A stretch of 64,000 bases of DNA from Oxytricha trifallax (GCA_000711775.1 ARYC01017623.1:1-64000), one strand, 5' to 3'. Counted from the first letter of the stretch, positions 48,904 through 59,242 are shown. The notes: generated by a model from the sequence alone, not told the origin. Program-made: numbers and translations.

Positions 48904-50431
48904 ATGTTAGGAAAGAGAAACAAGTTGCCAGTCATCGACGATACAGTGAGAATAGAGTGCACCTATTGCGATAAAACATACGAAATTTCCAGTTCTATTT
49001 GAACTCTTATATATAATAAGCATCAAGAAGAACATAAACTTACAAGATAATGGAGAAAGAAATGAAAACTACATACTTACTGCTAAAAATAATCTGACAG
49101 GAGCTACAACTGTACTCGCCATATCAAAACATGCAAGGAAAACTAACCTAATCGCAGATCAAATCAAATTGTAGAGGAAGAATGGAATGTATAATGGAGA
49201 GTCAATAGTCAAAATCAGGATTTACAAAAATTATGACCTAATAGCAATAAAAAGAAAGATAAAGGTTCTTACTCAGAGAATGTTCACAAATCCAGTGGTT
49301 TTTAGAGGTGATGTTAGAGACCTAAAAATGTGGGAGGCCATTGCTCAAGATTGCCTATAAAGATACGGAAGACTGTATGAAGTTGTGATGATGGACACTG
49401 ATTGGAGGATTAAGCAAGATTTGCCTTACCCTACTGTTTCAGATTAGCAATTTTTAGACATGCCCATCCATCTCGTACACGAGAGAGGAATTTTAATAAG
49501 ATGGGTCGTAAATTAGAAGATAGATCTCGCATAGAAGTTCATCAAGATGCACGAATATACAGAAGTTGATGAGGGTATGTGGATGAAGTTGACTAAAACT
49601 GGAAAAATTCAATGTGGATGGGGATTCTACACTGCTCATTGAGTAATAATTGAATCAACATCCAGAATATAAATTAATAATCAAACATTTATTCACGCTA
49701 TTTTAATATTAATTTTTTATTATAATTAAACAGCACATATCTCAAAATTTTGATCATTTCGAGATACGTGCCAAATAAATACAATTAATTAATCAAACAT
49801 TAAACTATTAAACATAAATGGAATTAAATAATTCTATAAATGTTAGTTCATTTTTAAACTTAATGTAGTTGTAATAAAATTAGATAATTAATAAATAATT
49901 AAACTCAGATATTTAAAAATAATCGTAAAGTTCTATGTAGTTTTGTAATTATAAATTAAAGTTAAGATTTTTATAAAAATGAACTTACATTTATAAAATT
50001 ATTTAATTCCATTTATGTTTAATAGTTTAATGTTTGATTAATTAATTGTATTTATTTGGCACTTATCTCGAAATGATCAAAATTTTGAGATATGTGCTGT
50101 TTAATTATAATAAAAAATTAATATTAAAATAGCGTGAATAAATGTTTGATTATTAATTTATACTCTGGATGTTGACTCAATTTTTACTCATTGCTTTGAA
50201 AAGTTCATAATCGCGAAGAAGGATAAGGTTGACGACATAGTGTCTTATCACAGAGCTGAAAATGTAATTGTAGCTCCAGTTCGGGAGCATTCTTAAAAGC
50301 CTGATGAAATTTACGAATTTATGAATAAAATGTGCCCTGATAGACTCAACTTGGAGATTTATGCCAAGCCACACAACGTGAGAAAAGGTTGGACATCCTT
50401 TGGCAATTAACTTTAAGAGTAATAGAATTGA
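48904..50431 (+). CDS. MT-A70-family methyltransferase-like gene, split by a palindromic IES
   Basis: ATG 48,904. The N-terminus has a C2H2-type finger: CTYCDKTY with HQEEH downstream, interrupted by a TGA (48,997-49,002 region); a further TGA and frame change lie near 49,065. From about 49,080 the frame is open: a linker, then VVMMDTDW, LPYPTVSD, a hydrophobic strand with RWVVNQ, and GWGFYTAH. This is the order of MT-A70 (METTL3/MTA1-like) adenine methyltransferases, but the catalytic DPPW is DTDW. The ORF hits the foldback at 49,635. Beyond it the protein resumes exactly in frame (CFEKFIIAKK, APVREHSQKPDEIYEF, LNLEIYAKPHNVRKGWTSF) and ends at TGA 50,429-50,431. The family methylates N6 of adenine; this one is probably inactive or a non-catalytic partner. 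Confidence 0.8.
49635..50193. repeat. Foldback element 4: palindromic IES in the MT-A70-like gene, pointer CTCATTG
   Basis: CTCATTG stands at 49,635-49,641 and 50,187-50,193. Removing 552 bp (one pointer copy plus the element) restores the reading frame and joins two halves of a recognisable MT-A70 domain (GCT CAT TGC TTT GAA). The element is a palindrome with arms of ~235 bp beginning AGTAAxAATTGA and homologous to the foldback at 23,956 (shared ATTTTAATATTAATTTT and ATAATTAAACAG boxes). It thus has the structure of a MITE and the behaviour expected of an IES. Confidence 0.85.
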
Positions 50432-50510
50432 GCTTTTATTTAATCCCTTGCTTAAATATTCTTGTATATGACTTTTGTAGACATTTTAATTTTTTTCAAA
50501 TTTTTCTTGA

Positions 50511-50722
50511 ATGCATCTATAACTTTCAAAAAATCTGCCGTGCCAATAAATTAGTTCCACGCATATGCACTGATTAAAACCCCAAATAATCTTCTTCAGT
50601 TGTTTGATTATTTTTTGATTGTTAAAATTCTTCAAGTTATGCATAATTTAGGGTTTTAATGGGGGTTTTATAAGGGTTTGATCTTTAAATATAGTAATTT
50701 GGTTGAATATATGCAAAGTTTG
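50511..50722 (+). repeat. Inner long inverted repeat, left copy, with telomere-like blocks
   Basis: Reverse complement of 59,243-59,455 (about 210 bp, ~90 percent by eye). Contains AAAACCCCAAA (50,578), then AGGGTTTTAATGGGGGTTTT and AAGGGTTTGATC (50,650-50,690), which resemble degenerate G4T4 repeats as found in TBE termini. With the outer repeat it probably formed one ~715-bp inverted repeat. Confidence 0.8.
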
Positions 50723-51239
50723 TGGTAAGTTTATACAGTCAGTGTAAAGATTTATTGTTTTAGTTGCGTTATGGATGTGATGAATATAGTTATTAATTAA
50801 AGCTTATTATTAATTACATATCTATGGCAAGGCTGTACCATAAATCTCCAGCAACTGTTCGGTCTCACATTCTATTAGCATTGAATTTAAAGAGATTTCA
50901 TCTTATTTCTAAGCCTAAAAGGAATCTATTACTTTTGCGACATCACATATATTATCTTATCTATGAAAAAACTCTTATTAAATGCTGGCTCATTTCTCTC
51001 TTGCATAGATAGTTGTGATGATTAATTTATAATTTCCAGAGCTTCACACCCTTGCTTAATCTATAACCTATATATATATAAAGAATGGATTATTTTACAA
51101 GACATTCAATCGCATTAAGAAAGTGATCGACTTTCATTTTCCATGTTTATAAGACTAGTTTAAATTATATAAAAGTTATGAAAATTTTAGTGAAAGAAAA
51201 TTTAATCAAAAGTTATTAATAATAAGTCATTAGTTACAG

Positions 51240-52345
51240 TAATTACTTAAAATTTTATGAAACACAATCATGGATGACGCTGTAACAGACACTGGGACCT
51301 ATATTCAACAGATACGAGACTTAACCTCAAATAAATTTTGAGATGTCCTCTAAAAAAATGCAATTTCAACACTCAAACATCGCTAAGAATGCAGTTGAAA
51401 TAATTTAAGAAAGAAGATATGAAGCTTAAAAAATTGCCCGAAGCGCCATAGCAATTACTAGAATTCTTCTGATATTCTTAAGAATTCTCAACCTGAATAC
51501 TACAGCAGCAAGAGCGATTTCTTCTAATACACTATCAGATTTACAGCTAGCTTATGAGAAATGCTCTGATCATTGCAAAAAAGTAATATTTCGACGACAA
51601 AATTATCTAAATTTCACTAAAACATTGAAATAAATTATTATAATCTATTAAAATCGATCTCTAAGGCCTCTAATAATCTTTATATGAAGTCTAACGAACC
51701 TGTATTTTACTACTTACACTATACTAACTGGTATAATAACAATACGTTTTACTTAAAAATGAAAAGTTTTCCAATTTTTTAATTTATTTATATTAGTAAT
51801 TCTATCAATAACATCTCTTACTCCTTGAATACTTAGTGGGAAATTTAGCTTATTAATTTCTTTAATAAAATAAAATAAAATAATTTTGTCAAATCTAGAA
51901 ACCATGCTAATTAATATATCTGAGTATTCAAGGAGTAAGAGATGTTATTGATAGAATTACTAATATAAATAAATTAAAAAATTGGAAAACTTTTCATTTT
52001 TAAGTAAAACGTATTGTTATTATACCAGTTAGTATAGTGTAAGTAGTAAAATACAGGTTCGTTAGACTTCATATAAAGATTATTAGAGGCCTTAGAGATC
52101 GATTTTAATAGATTATAATAATTTATTTCAATGTTTTAGTGAAATTTAGATAATTTAAAAATTATGAGAAAAAATTTATTTTGCCCCCGCCAGGGTCCGT
52201 TACCCGAATTAAATTATATTGGTGCTATAAAAGGCCATTTACAAGAAACTTCTACCATATTTCTTGATGCACGATTTGAAGATAGATACGGTAATTTTTT
52301 TAAGAGTGCTGCTGTAATAATAAGTGATAATTAAGCAAAACTATG
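51240..52345 (+). pseudogene. Unknown transposon-region gene with an in-frame palindromic IES
   Basis: Plus strand, ciliate code. From about 51,388 the frame reads NAVEIIQERRYEAQKIARSA, a hydrophobic stretch (ILLIFLRILNLNTTAA) and KCSDHCKKVIFRRQNY, then meets the foldback at 51,599. After it the frame continues as EKKFILPPPGSVTRIK, followed by a frame change into LNYIGAIKGHLQE and IFLDARFEDRYGNFF; it closes near 52,345. The sequence before 51,380 is in another frame. About 200 readable codons. Family unknown. Could be part of the host element of the TBE insertion. Confidence 0.45.
51599..52165. repeat. Foldback element 5: palindromic IES-like insert, pointer AAAATTAT
   Basis: AAAATTAT occurs at 51,599-51,606 and 52,158-52,165. 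Removing 559 bp joins the flanking coding frame (CAA AAT TAT GAG AAA). The insert is a palindrome with ~240-bp arms around an ~80-bp centre. Its ends (CTAAATTTCAC ... GTGAAATTTAG) differ from the TGAGTAA family, so it is either a separate family or strongly diverged. Confidence 0.8.
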
Positions 52346-52612
52346 TGTTTGAGAAGGGAGAATAGGTGTTTATAAATAAGTTTTAGATTTAAACAAATGA
52401 ATAGGTTCACATATTAAGTTAACGCATAAAAGGATTTGACTTCTCTTTTTTTTCTTCCTCTTAAGGCTTGCTTGAACCTATGTTTCTTCTCTAAGTGTCA
52501 GTTCCTGCATCTTTGCTATCTCGTCTAACTTTTATAAATATTTGAATAGTCTCTTACTATTTATTCATTACTTGAGATTTTCTTGCTTTTTTTAATTTGC
52601 TGCGTTCTTTGA

Positions 52613-53045
52613 TCAAATATATAGCAGTACCAAGTTTTTCTATAAAATTAGAATTCTAAGATTATTAAAGATAAAATGATGCTATTGAAGTTCCTACAGC
52701 CACGTGTCACTTATTTTAATACCTTGCTTCTCCTTTTCTTCAGGAATGATGCTGTAGCATTTCTTGTGGACTTCTTAAATTACTTCTTTTAAGTACTCAG
52801 GTTTCAGAGTTCCAAGAACACCAAAGGAGAAGTTTATCTTTGGCAACTTTTTAGAGAGCTGTATATTAGAGGGAAGGTAGAGAGCTACATGAGGATCTAT
52901 CATAACATCGTCGTATCGGTTTGTCACTGATATTTCAGGATAGTTAGGAATTTTATTCAACCTAAATTCATTAGACTTAATAGCTAGTAAGGTTTTTAAG
53001 TTTGAGATTTTGGTTCCACCTAAGCAATCAAGAACAATCCAGCTA
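52613..53045 (-). pseudogene. TBE 22-kDa-type protein, copy A (partial)
   Basis: Minus-strand frame from about 53,045 to TGA 52,613-52,615, ~140 codons, no frame change in the kept part. Motifs: GGTKISNLKTLLAIKSNEF, YPEISVTNRYDD, PSNIQLSKKLP and FGVLGTLKPEYLKEVI, all aligning with copy B at 56.3 kb. The N-terminus is missing or separated by an IES upstream of 53,045. It stands apart from any transposase, so it probably belonged to the older element into which the 54.1-58.0 kb TBE inserted. Confidence 0.6.
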
Positions 53046-53259
53046 TCATTAAAATATAAGTCTTAGTTAAGAACTTACCTTGTCATAGTAAGTATAGTAT
53101 CTATGAAGGTCCTATTTACTTTTAAATTTCCAATTATATCTTGAGATTAAAATCTCTTCATTGCATAATTCATATACTCCATCTTGCTTCCTCTTTCTAG
53201 AAATGTAAATGAAATATTAAACTATGAATTCCATTCTAAGTTAATTAAAATCTTACTAC

Positions 53260-53520
53260 TAAATAGGGAGGACCTACAGGAGGTCAACCTTGAAAAGATA
53301 TAAGGTGAAGCATTGAAAAACTTACTTCAAGTTTAAAAGATTGATTTTTTTCACCATTTTTATCAATCTATCTCCATTAAATTGCTCTTAATAAGGCATA
53401 ATTATTTTAGGAGGTCCTACAAATTAAGTTAAAACTTAATTAAGAGAGTATTAAATTTAAAAATCATTAATATCTTTACCTCCATATTAGTACAAACTTG
53501 ATTTGGAGGACCTCCTCCAG
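53260..53520. repeat. GGAGGACCT-type boxes
   Basis: Three related boxes in an otherwise AT-rich stretch: GGGAGGACCTACAGGAGGTC (about 53,267), AGGAGGTCCTAC (53,409, inverted) and TGGAGGACCTCCTCC (53,502). Palindromic in part; no function assigned. Confidence 0.35.
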
Positions 53521-53679
53521 AAACAAAATTTCATTAGGAGCATTACAATATGCTAAAAAGTATAAATTCTCATAAAAAATGTCAGCTAACAAACAGTCTT
53601 TTATGATTATATAATTTTTCTACCTCTCTGCAAGAATCTACCAAAGTGTCTTATACTCTACTATTGTAGTTTATCTAGG

Positions 53680-53683
53680 TAGA

Positions 53684-53771
<88 letters not shown>

Positions 53772-53844
53772 ATTATTATTATTATTATATTATATATTAT
53801 TAATTACTAAAACATTATATATATTATTATTAATATTATTAATA

Positions 53845-53911
<67 letters not shown>

Positions 53912-53912
53912 A
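53680..53912. repeat. (ATT)n microsatellites
   Basis: Two long ATT runs (about 53,685-53,785 and 53,845-53,910), separated by an imperfect AT-rich stretch. Simple repeats; possibly seeded by a retroposon tail, since ATT/AAT tails occur elsewhere in the window. Confidence 0.95.
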
Positions 53913-54250
53913 TTATTATTGTATTAAAAATATATCAGGAAACTAAAATGAACGCTAAACTTTTAAGAAGAGGGACATTCATTTGGTGGGGTCAACTAAA
54001 ATTATCATTCAACTAACCAAGTAATGGAAAGACCAGAGACGTTTGTACTTGGTGGAAGCTTTACTTATGACAACTTCGACGAGTCTAGCATAGAGATATA
54101 AATATAAGTTAAGTAGAAACTCATCATAGAATTGAGGTTTATAAGTGCTTTGATTTGTAGGGTATAGATGGGGTCTTTATGGGTTTAGTAGAGAAAATGC
54201 AGGTTTTATGTGAATTTAAAGTATATTTAATGAGTATTAGGTTATTTAAT

Positions 54251-55690
54251 TCAAACAAATATATCTGCTTATCTTTGTTGTATCTCTTGAACTCTATATA
54301 GTGGTTCATGTATGTCTTCTAATGATTATCTAGGATAAGCTGGAGCTCTTACTATTATCATCTCTATAAGCTTCTTAATTTCATTGCAGACATCTTCCTG
54401 TTATATATGTTTTTAAGCCAAACTTATTCGATTATTTCTCGTGATTTGTTCCAAAGTAAAACATACTTTCCATATCGCACTCTAAGATTATGGCAGCAAC
54501 TGCCCAAATATCCCACTAAACAGAGCCATTAGTCCACTTCTCCCTGATTGGAAAGTGTCCTGGTGTGCCAAGTGCTTTAGCCAAAGTCACTATCTCTTAT
54601 CTTATTGGTCTATTGAAATCAATGACTATTATTTCCAATGGACAGAGATTTACCATAAAATATTCGGGCTTCAAATCTCTATTCACATACCCAAGTTAAT
54701 GGAGCTCTTTTGCACTCTTAATTATTTCTGACAGTATCTCATTTAAATCATCTAGTTATCTATTTTGATTGAGATACTCTCTAAAAGTCATTTCAAACAT
54801 TTTCAGTCTAATGAAACAAAACCAAGCCCAAGAATGACTCCATCGAGTCTAAGTAAGTTTTTAAAATATTTCTTCTAAGCCTCTCTCAGTATTATGTATT
54901 CATTTGCAAATTCATTTTGATACTACTCGTTTTAAATGAGATACTTGAAAGGATATACTTAGTAAGCAAACTCCTCAACCACATAAGTTTAGCCTTGTTT
55001 GGCAAGTTAAAATGCAAGTAATTTTCAATATAGCTATCAATATCAATTGCATTTAATGCAGGTATATACATAGCTCTCTCTTAAAGACATGCTATAAGAG
55101 TAGCGTTTGCTGGCTGATTCATTGATTCAAAACGATTCTGTCTCTTGAGTCTCTACTCCTGTTCTCTTTAAGACTCAAGAGAGTTATTATTTCTTTTAGC
55201 AGGTATAAGCTTTTAAGTTTCTTCATCTTTAATCAGGAATTCGCTTAATAGGTGTTTTTGCATATGCCTCTTTACTTTGGCTGAGTGAGTATAAGACTTC
55301 ATGCACGTTGTAAACTAATACCTACCATCAACTTTATAATGCTTAAAGTAGATCTTAGCTCTACAAGAGTGTATCGCTTTGACGTGCCTTTTCAAGCTAG
55401 ACTCAGCAGAGAAAAAATTTAGCAGTCTTCACATTTAAATGTTTTAATTTTTTCTAATGGTTGCTGTTCCTTTTCTTCCTCAATCAATTCAACTTATGTT
55501 TAAACTCCCTCCTCTGCTTTCTATTTCTTGTTTTAAACTTCAATTTTAAAGACCTCTGCTTCAAACTCTAGAGCTCTTAGCTCAGCTTCCCTTTCATTAT
55601 ATATTACTTCTAGTTTCTTGGAGGACCCAAAGTTGAGCTATTTATATCCTGTTCTTAGAGAACTGCCTTAAAATTTAAGTTAGCCGCCAT
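54251..55690 (-). pseudogene. TBE 57-kDa-type zinc-finger/protein kinase-like protein
   Basis: Minus strand, start MAANLNFKAVLQ at 55,690, ~480 codons (about 57 kDa), with frame changes near 55,620, 55,420 and 54,400. Residues ~25-80 are a charged helix. Two C2H2 fingers follow: KCEDC with FSAESSLKRHVKAIH, and TCMKSYTHSAKVKRHMQKH (about 55,300). The C-terminal half is a protein kinase fold: ELHQLGYVNRDLKPEYFM for the catalytic loop (about 54,690), VIDFN where DFG is expected, a TPGHFP segment, then QWDIWAVAAIILECDM. The catalytic loop has Asn for the usual His, Tyr for Asn, and DFN for DFG, so kinase activity is doubtful. In TBE1 this gene is under selection, but its role in transposition is not known. 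Confidence 0.85.
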
Positions 55691-55844
55691 TTTTTAATTC
55701 AAATTTAAGTTTCTATTATTAAGCTCTAATAACCTCCTTGGTTAGAAACTGCAGCAAAAGTGGTTGTTTTTCAATTGTTAGAGAGCATATTTATGCTTAA
55801 TTTATAACTATAATTTTTCTAATTTCATCCTTAATAATTTTGAT

Positions 55845-56060
55845 TTTGGTACCAACCAAGTTTAAAATTGGGTCGGTAATGGTACCAATTAGGTTTTGAA
55901 CCATTTTGGAACTTATCCATTAAAACCTCATTTGTTTAAAACTAGGTACTAATTAAGTTTTGGTACTATTAAATTGGTACCAATTAAATTTAAACGAATT
56001 TAGTACCGGTACTAATTAAATTTTAACAAATATAGTACTAATTTAATGGAACTAAATTGA
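55845..56060. repeat. Iterated GGTACC-AATTAA-TTT motif upstream of the kinase and 22-kDa genes
   Basis: In ~215 bp the core GGTAC(C/T)AATTAA(A/G)TTT or its degenerate and inverted forms appears about seven to nine times. The block lies between the divergent starts of the kinase gene (55,690, minus) and the 22-kDa gene (56,111, plus), so it may be a shared regulatory region or transposase-binding array. Confidence 0.6.
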
Positions 56061-56110
56061 TAAAAATGGAGATCCATCTCTGATCCAGAAGTCTAGGAAG
56101 AAGAACAAAG

Positions 56111-56905
56111 ATGGAATCGCTCAATGATAAAATTAAAAGAGCTGAGACTCAAGAAATGATCTCAAGATTCAGAAGTAAGAAGATCTTTATCGATACCTCA
56201 CTTTGCTTAGTAAGATAAATTGTTAACTATTAACATAGTAAACAGTTAATTTATTCCTTCCAACGATGGAAGGTGCCAAAATTTCATTCTTGAAAGCAAT
56301 ACTTTGTGAAAAGAAAAAAACTTTTAAAAATGAAGAGATTAAATTAATTGAAATTACGAACAACCCTGAGATTTCAGTCACTAATCTTTATAGGATGCCA
56401 TGTAAGATGAGGAAGTGGTTGTTTACTCTCCGACCAAGAAACAACTCTCTGATAAACTACCAGATAGAAACTTTTTCTTTGGTGTTCTTGGTACAATTAA
56501 AGAGGAGTATCTCAGTGAAATAATTGATGAAACTCTTAAGAAACGATATTCTATCTTGCCTAGAGGCTAGAAGAAGCAATGCATTTTAATAACTTCAGCT
56601 TAGCAAGAGGAGCTTAAGAAGCATCCTTATCTTTCAAGTAAGCTTTGAGATATCACTTTGTAGGAAAATCTGGTACTGATATATATATATATCTTATGAA
56701 AGGGCATGCTAAGGTTCATAGAGATAGAAAACAGCAGACAGTTAATTAAGTTAGCAAGAGATTTTATAATTAAAAACCAGAAGATATGAACAAAGATGCA
56801 GGAGATGACATCAAGCGTTAAGATGAAGAAGAAAAGAAAGAGAAGCCTAATCCTTCTAAGGGTCCATTAAAATGTGAAGTATTTCATTCATTTAAGTCTA
56901 AGATT
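56111..56905 (+). pseudogene. TBE 22-kDa-type protein, copy B
   Basis: Starts ATG 56,111 (MESLNDKIKRAETQEMISRF, then KKIFIDTSLCL). An AT-rich break of ~55 bp (56,212-56,265) may be a small IES. It resumes with MEGAKISFLKAIL and NPEISVTNLY, changes frame near 56,395, then SPTKKQLSDKLPD, NFFFGVLGTIKEEYLSEIID, KKRYSILPRG and QQEELKKHPYLSSKL (TGA near 56,650). A charged tail is found after a further AT-rich break (HRDRKQQTVNQVSKRFYN, then DDIKRQDEEEKKEKPN) up to about 56,905. It aligns with copy A through PEISVTN, QLSxKLP and GVLGT boxes. Function of this TBE protein is unknown. Confidence 0.7.
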
Positions 56906-56929
56906 TATTAATAAATTTCATTCTTCCTT

Positions 56930-57880
56930 TACTTGCACATATCACAGTCTTATCTTTAAATTTACTGTATCGATTGGTAGGTCGTGCATTAGATGATACA
57001 GCAGTAGCTTCTTGTAGCAAGTCTTGACTTAACTCCAACAAAATTCAATTCCATTAAATTGTGGACTCTAAGTAACGCTATACACAGTACACAGGAGATA
57101 TGTTATACTCTTCATAAACTTTTTTAGACTCCTTAAATTATCAACAAACAAGATAATTTCTTAGTCATTGTATTTCTCTCTGAGCTTAAGATTCAGGTCT
57201 TGAAGCTTTTGTCATTCATCCTCGCTCTATTAAGCGAGAGAAGTATATCGAGTTTTTTCATAATTCACTAATACCTGCTAAAATTGCATGGGTGACAACC
57301 TTCACTTTTTAGTCGTAGACCTCTATGTTATCATATTTCTTGTACCATGACTTATTAATAAAGGTGTTGAAGGTGAACACTGCTTCATCAGCATGTATAA
57401 ACTTGATATTATTAGTAATAGCTCTTTGCATTGAATCATATATAAAGTTTAAATTATTACTATAAAATGGCATTGTAAAATCAATTACTCTCTTCACTCT
57501 GTTGATTTCCTTGAAAGTAATTCCATTTTTTCTATAAATATTGGCTATAGTATAAGGAGAGATACGCATGTCAGGAAACTTTCGATGAAACATGATAGCT
57601 CGTTAGTCAAGAGGAAAGTGAGCCCAATACTTTAATGTCTTAGAGTCACAGAGATAGTAAATATGGACCTATGAAAACTTTTATTTTCTTGCAGAATTTT
57701 TCCAAAAGCCTGAGTTATAATGCTAAATCTCTAACAAGCAATGATACCTAACAGTTGAGGCACTCTTCCGTAGGAATCTTGCTATGGCAGTATAATTTAG
57801 CACTGGTTTGACTTTGTCTAAATAAATACTTGTACCATACCTAAGCTTAAGCAGTAAATCTAAATGTTACTCTTCATAAA
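56930..57880 (-). pseudogene. TBE 42-kDa-type DDE transposase, decayed
   Basis: Reads in from about 57,870 (LDKVKPVLNYTAIARFLRK, a helix-turn-helix, then SASTVRYHCL), continues LDQRAIMFHRKFPDMRISP and YTIANIYRKNGITFKEIN. First catalytic Asp in FIHADEAVFTFNTF (about 57,400). After VVTHAILAGISEL the frame breaks; the second Asp is in IILFVDNLRSLKK (about 57,145) and the Glu in SPQFNGIEFCW (about 57,060), in different frames. TGA codons and frame changes make it inactive. It is the third gene of the 3.9-kb TBE-like element, at its telomere-bearing end. Confidence 0.85.
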
Positions 57881-58000
57881 TAGACCCTAAATATCGCTAA
57901 TTTATATTTCTAATTTTACAATTTGACCTAATTTATCTACTAACCCTAATAAAACCCCAACTATACCCTACAAATCAAAGCACTTATAAATCTCACTAAT

Positions 58001-58015
58001 GGGTTTTGGGGTTTT
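58001..58015 (+). repeat. Telomere-type terminus of the TBE-like element
   Basis: GGGTTTTGGGGTTTT, one base short of two complete G4T4 repeats, followed by GAATAG. It marks the transposon end, in the orientation expected for TBE termini (C4A4-rich strand reading inward). Confidence 0.85.
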
Positions 58016-58059
58016 GAATAGTGCATTAATAATTATAAGCCAATGTTGACTAATAATGC

Positions 58060-59140
58060 AAAGAATGCAATAAAATTTGTTTCAACAAGACAATTTACAA
58101 GAGACATTTGACAGATATACACAACGATATGCCTAGGTTATATCACAAGCAATTAAGAAGAACGCCAAGTAAATTTGTAAGTTCTGTGACAAGCCAATTT
58201 CTCATACATGAGACATCAAAGTTTAATTAAAGAAGAAGCAAAATCAAAGTTGTGTCTATATTCATGAATCTAAAGGGAATATATTCCTCTAAAAGAAGAT
58301 CAAGAAGAGACTATTAGAGTTGAAGTGAAGAAAGTAGTCAAGAACCTTTTGTCTCTCATATCAATAAAATAATGGCAAAAATAGAGGCTATGAAGATTCC
58401 CATATTAAGAATATTGTAAAAGATTCTTGCTCGGTTGCTATTTCATTCTAAGGAAAAAATAGAGAAGAAACTCGTTACTAATGGCTAATATGCTTACAAG
58501 ATATATCCTTTCAATTATTCCTTGCTGATAAAAGTTCCAAATAAAATTTGACAATAAATATTCTGCTCTTTAAAAGGTAAAGTTCAATGAGTGTAAGAAT
58601 ATAGTCTAGCTTTATGCTTTTTACTTGGTAAAGATCATATAGCCTTAAGGCTTCCTTTACTTGAAATGTCTTACAGAGAATTTTTATCAGAAAAAAAAAA
58701 AGATGTCAGAGATAAATTAGCTAGATAGTATTGCAGATAGTTGAAGAAATCGAAGAGCTTCACAACTAGGTTACGTTCATAATGACCTAAAACCAGAAAA
58801 TATTATGATTGATTTTAACAACTAAGAGTATACATTATTTATTTCGATTGGGTACAAATGTATAGGCCTCTGCATAAGGAAATGTATTGGCAACTCCAAG
58901 TTATTTCACAGAGATAAATGATTAGAGACAAGACTTTGAATGGATATCTGGGCACTAGGAGTAATAATAATAATAATATTAATAGAGAATGACATGCCAA
59001 GAAACGATTACTTTAGCTGCAAAGGTCTGAAAGATTCAAAGAAAAAGAATTATCCAAAACTTGGATAAGTAAAAGATTCTTGAGATCTAAGAGAGCTTAC
59101 ATACTAAGCCACAATCAAACCCAGTAAAGTTAATAAAGTA
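58060..59140 (+). pseudogene. Second zinc-finger/kinase copy (plus strand)
   Basis: Immediately outside the TBE-like element and in the opposite orientation to its kinase gene. N-terminal finger-like ICKFCDKPISHT (about 58,170, with a TGA), a linker, kinase N-lobe-like NGQYAYKIYPFNYSLLIKVP (about 58,480-58,540), then QLGYVHNDLKPENIMIDFNN (about 58,765), which keeps the catalytic Asp, Lys and Asn, and MDIWALGVIIIIILIEND (about 58,938). TGA codons and frame changes throughout. It retains a better catalytic loop than the copy at 54.7 kb, so the two represent different TBE lineages. It probably belonged to the older element bounded by the repeats at 50.5 and 59.3 kb. Confidence 0.75.
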
Positions 59141-59242
59141 ACAATAAATAAAATCAAACAGCTACTTAGGAAGATAAAGCTCAGAGAACTGCTTCATGAC
59201 TCTAAGTTATTGTTTGTGTGATAATATTAAAAAACCCGCATG

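Larger units (their letters stand above)
45365..50514. mobile_element. ~5.1-kb insertion within the long inverted repeat
   Basis: The right-hand repeat is continuous across the point where the left one is interrupted. The sequence GAAT lies at both junctions (GAATcaag at ~45,362 and GAATgcatc at ~50,513), compatible with a short target duplication or pointer. The insert holds a transposase remnant, a TBE 22-kDa-type gene, two foldbacks and the MT-A70-like gene. Whether all of these arrived together is not known. Confidence 0.55.
54110..58016. mobile_element. TBE-like transposon (~3.9 kb), all three genes present but decayed
   Basis: The right end reads outward GGGTTTTGGGGTTTT (58,001-58,015), the telomere-type terminus that gives TBE elements their name. 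The ~65 bp inside it (57,935-58,000) are inverted at 54,130-54,196 (shared TTTATAAGTGCTTTGATTTG and GTAGGGTATAG). The left end has lost the telomeric block. Between the ends lie the zinc-finger/kinase gene (minus), the 22-kDa-type gene (plus) and the transposase (minus). Known TBE1 of Oxytricha is ~4.1 kb with 57-, 22- and 42-kDa proteins, so size and content agree. Confidence 0.85.

Noticed and set aside
53680..53912. ATT-rich block as a possible origin or regulatory element
   Set aside because: Simple microsatellite; nothing beyond the repeat supports a function.
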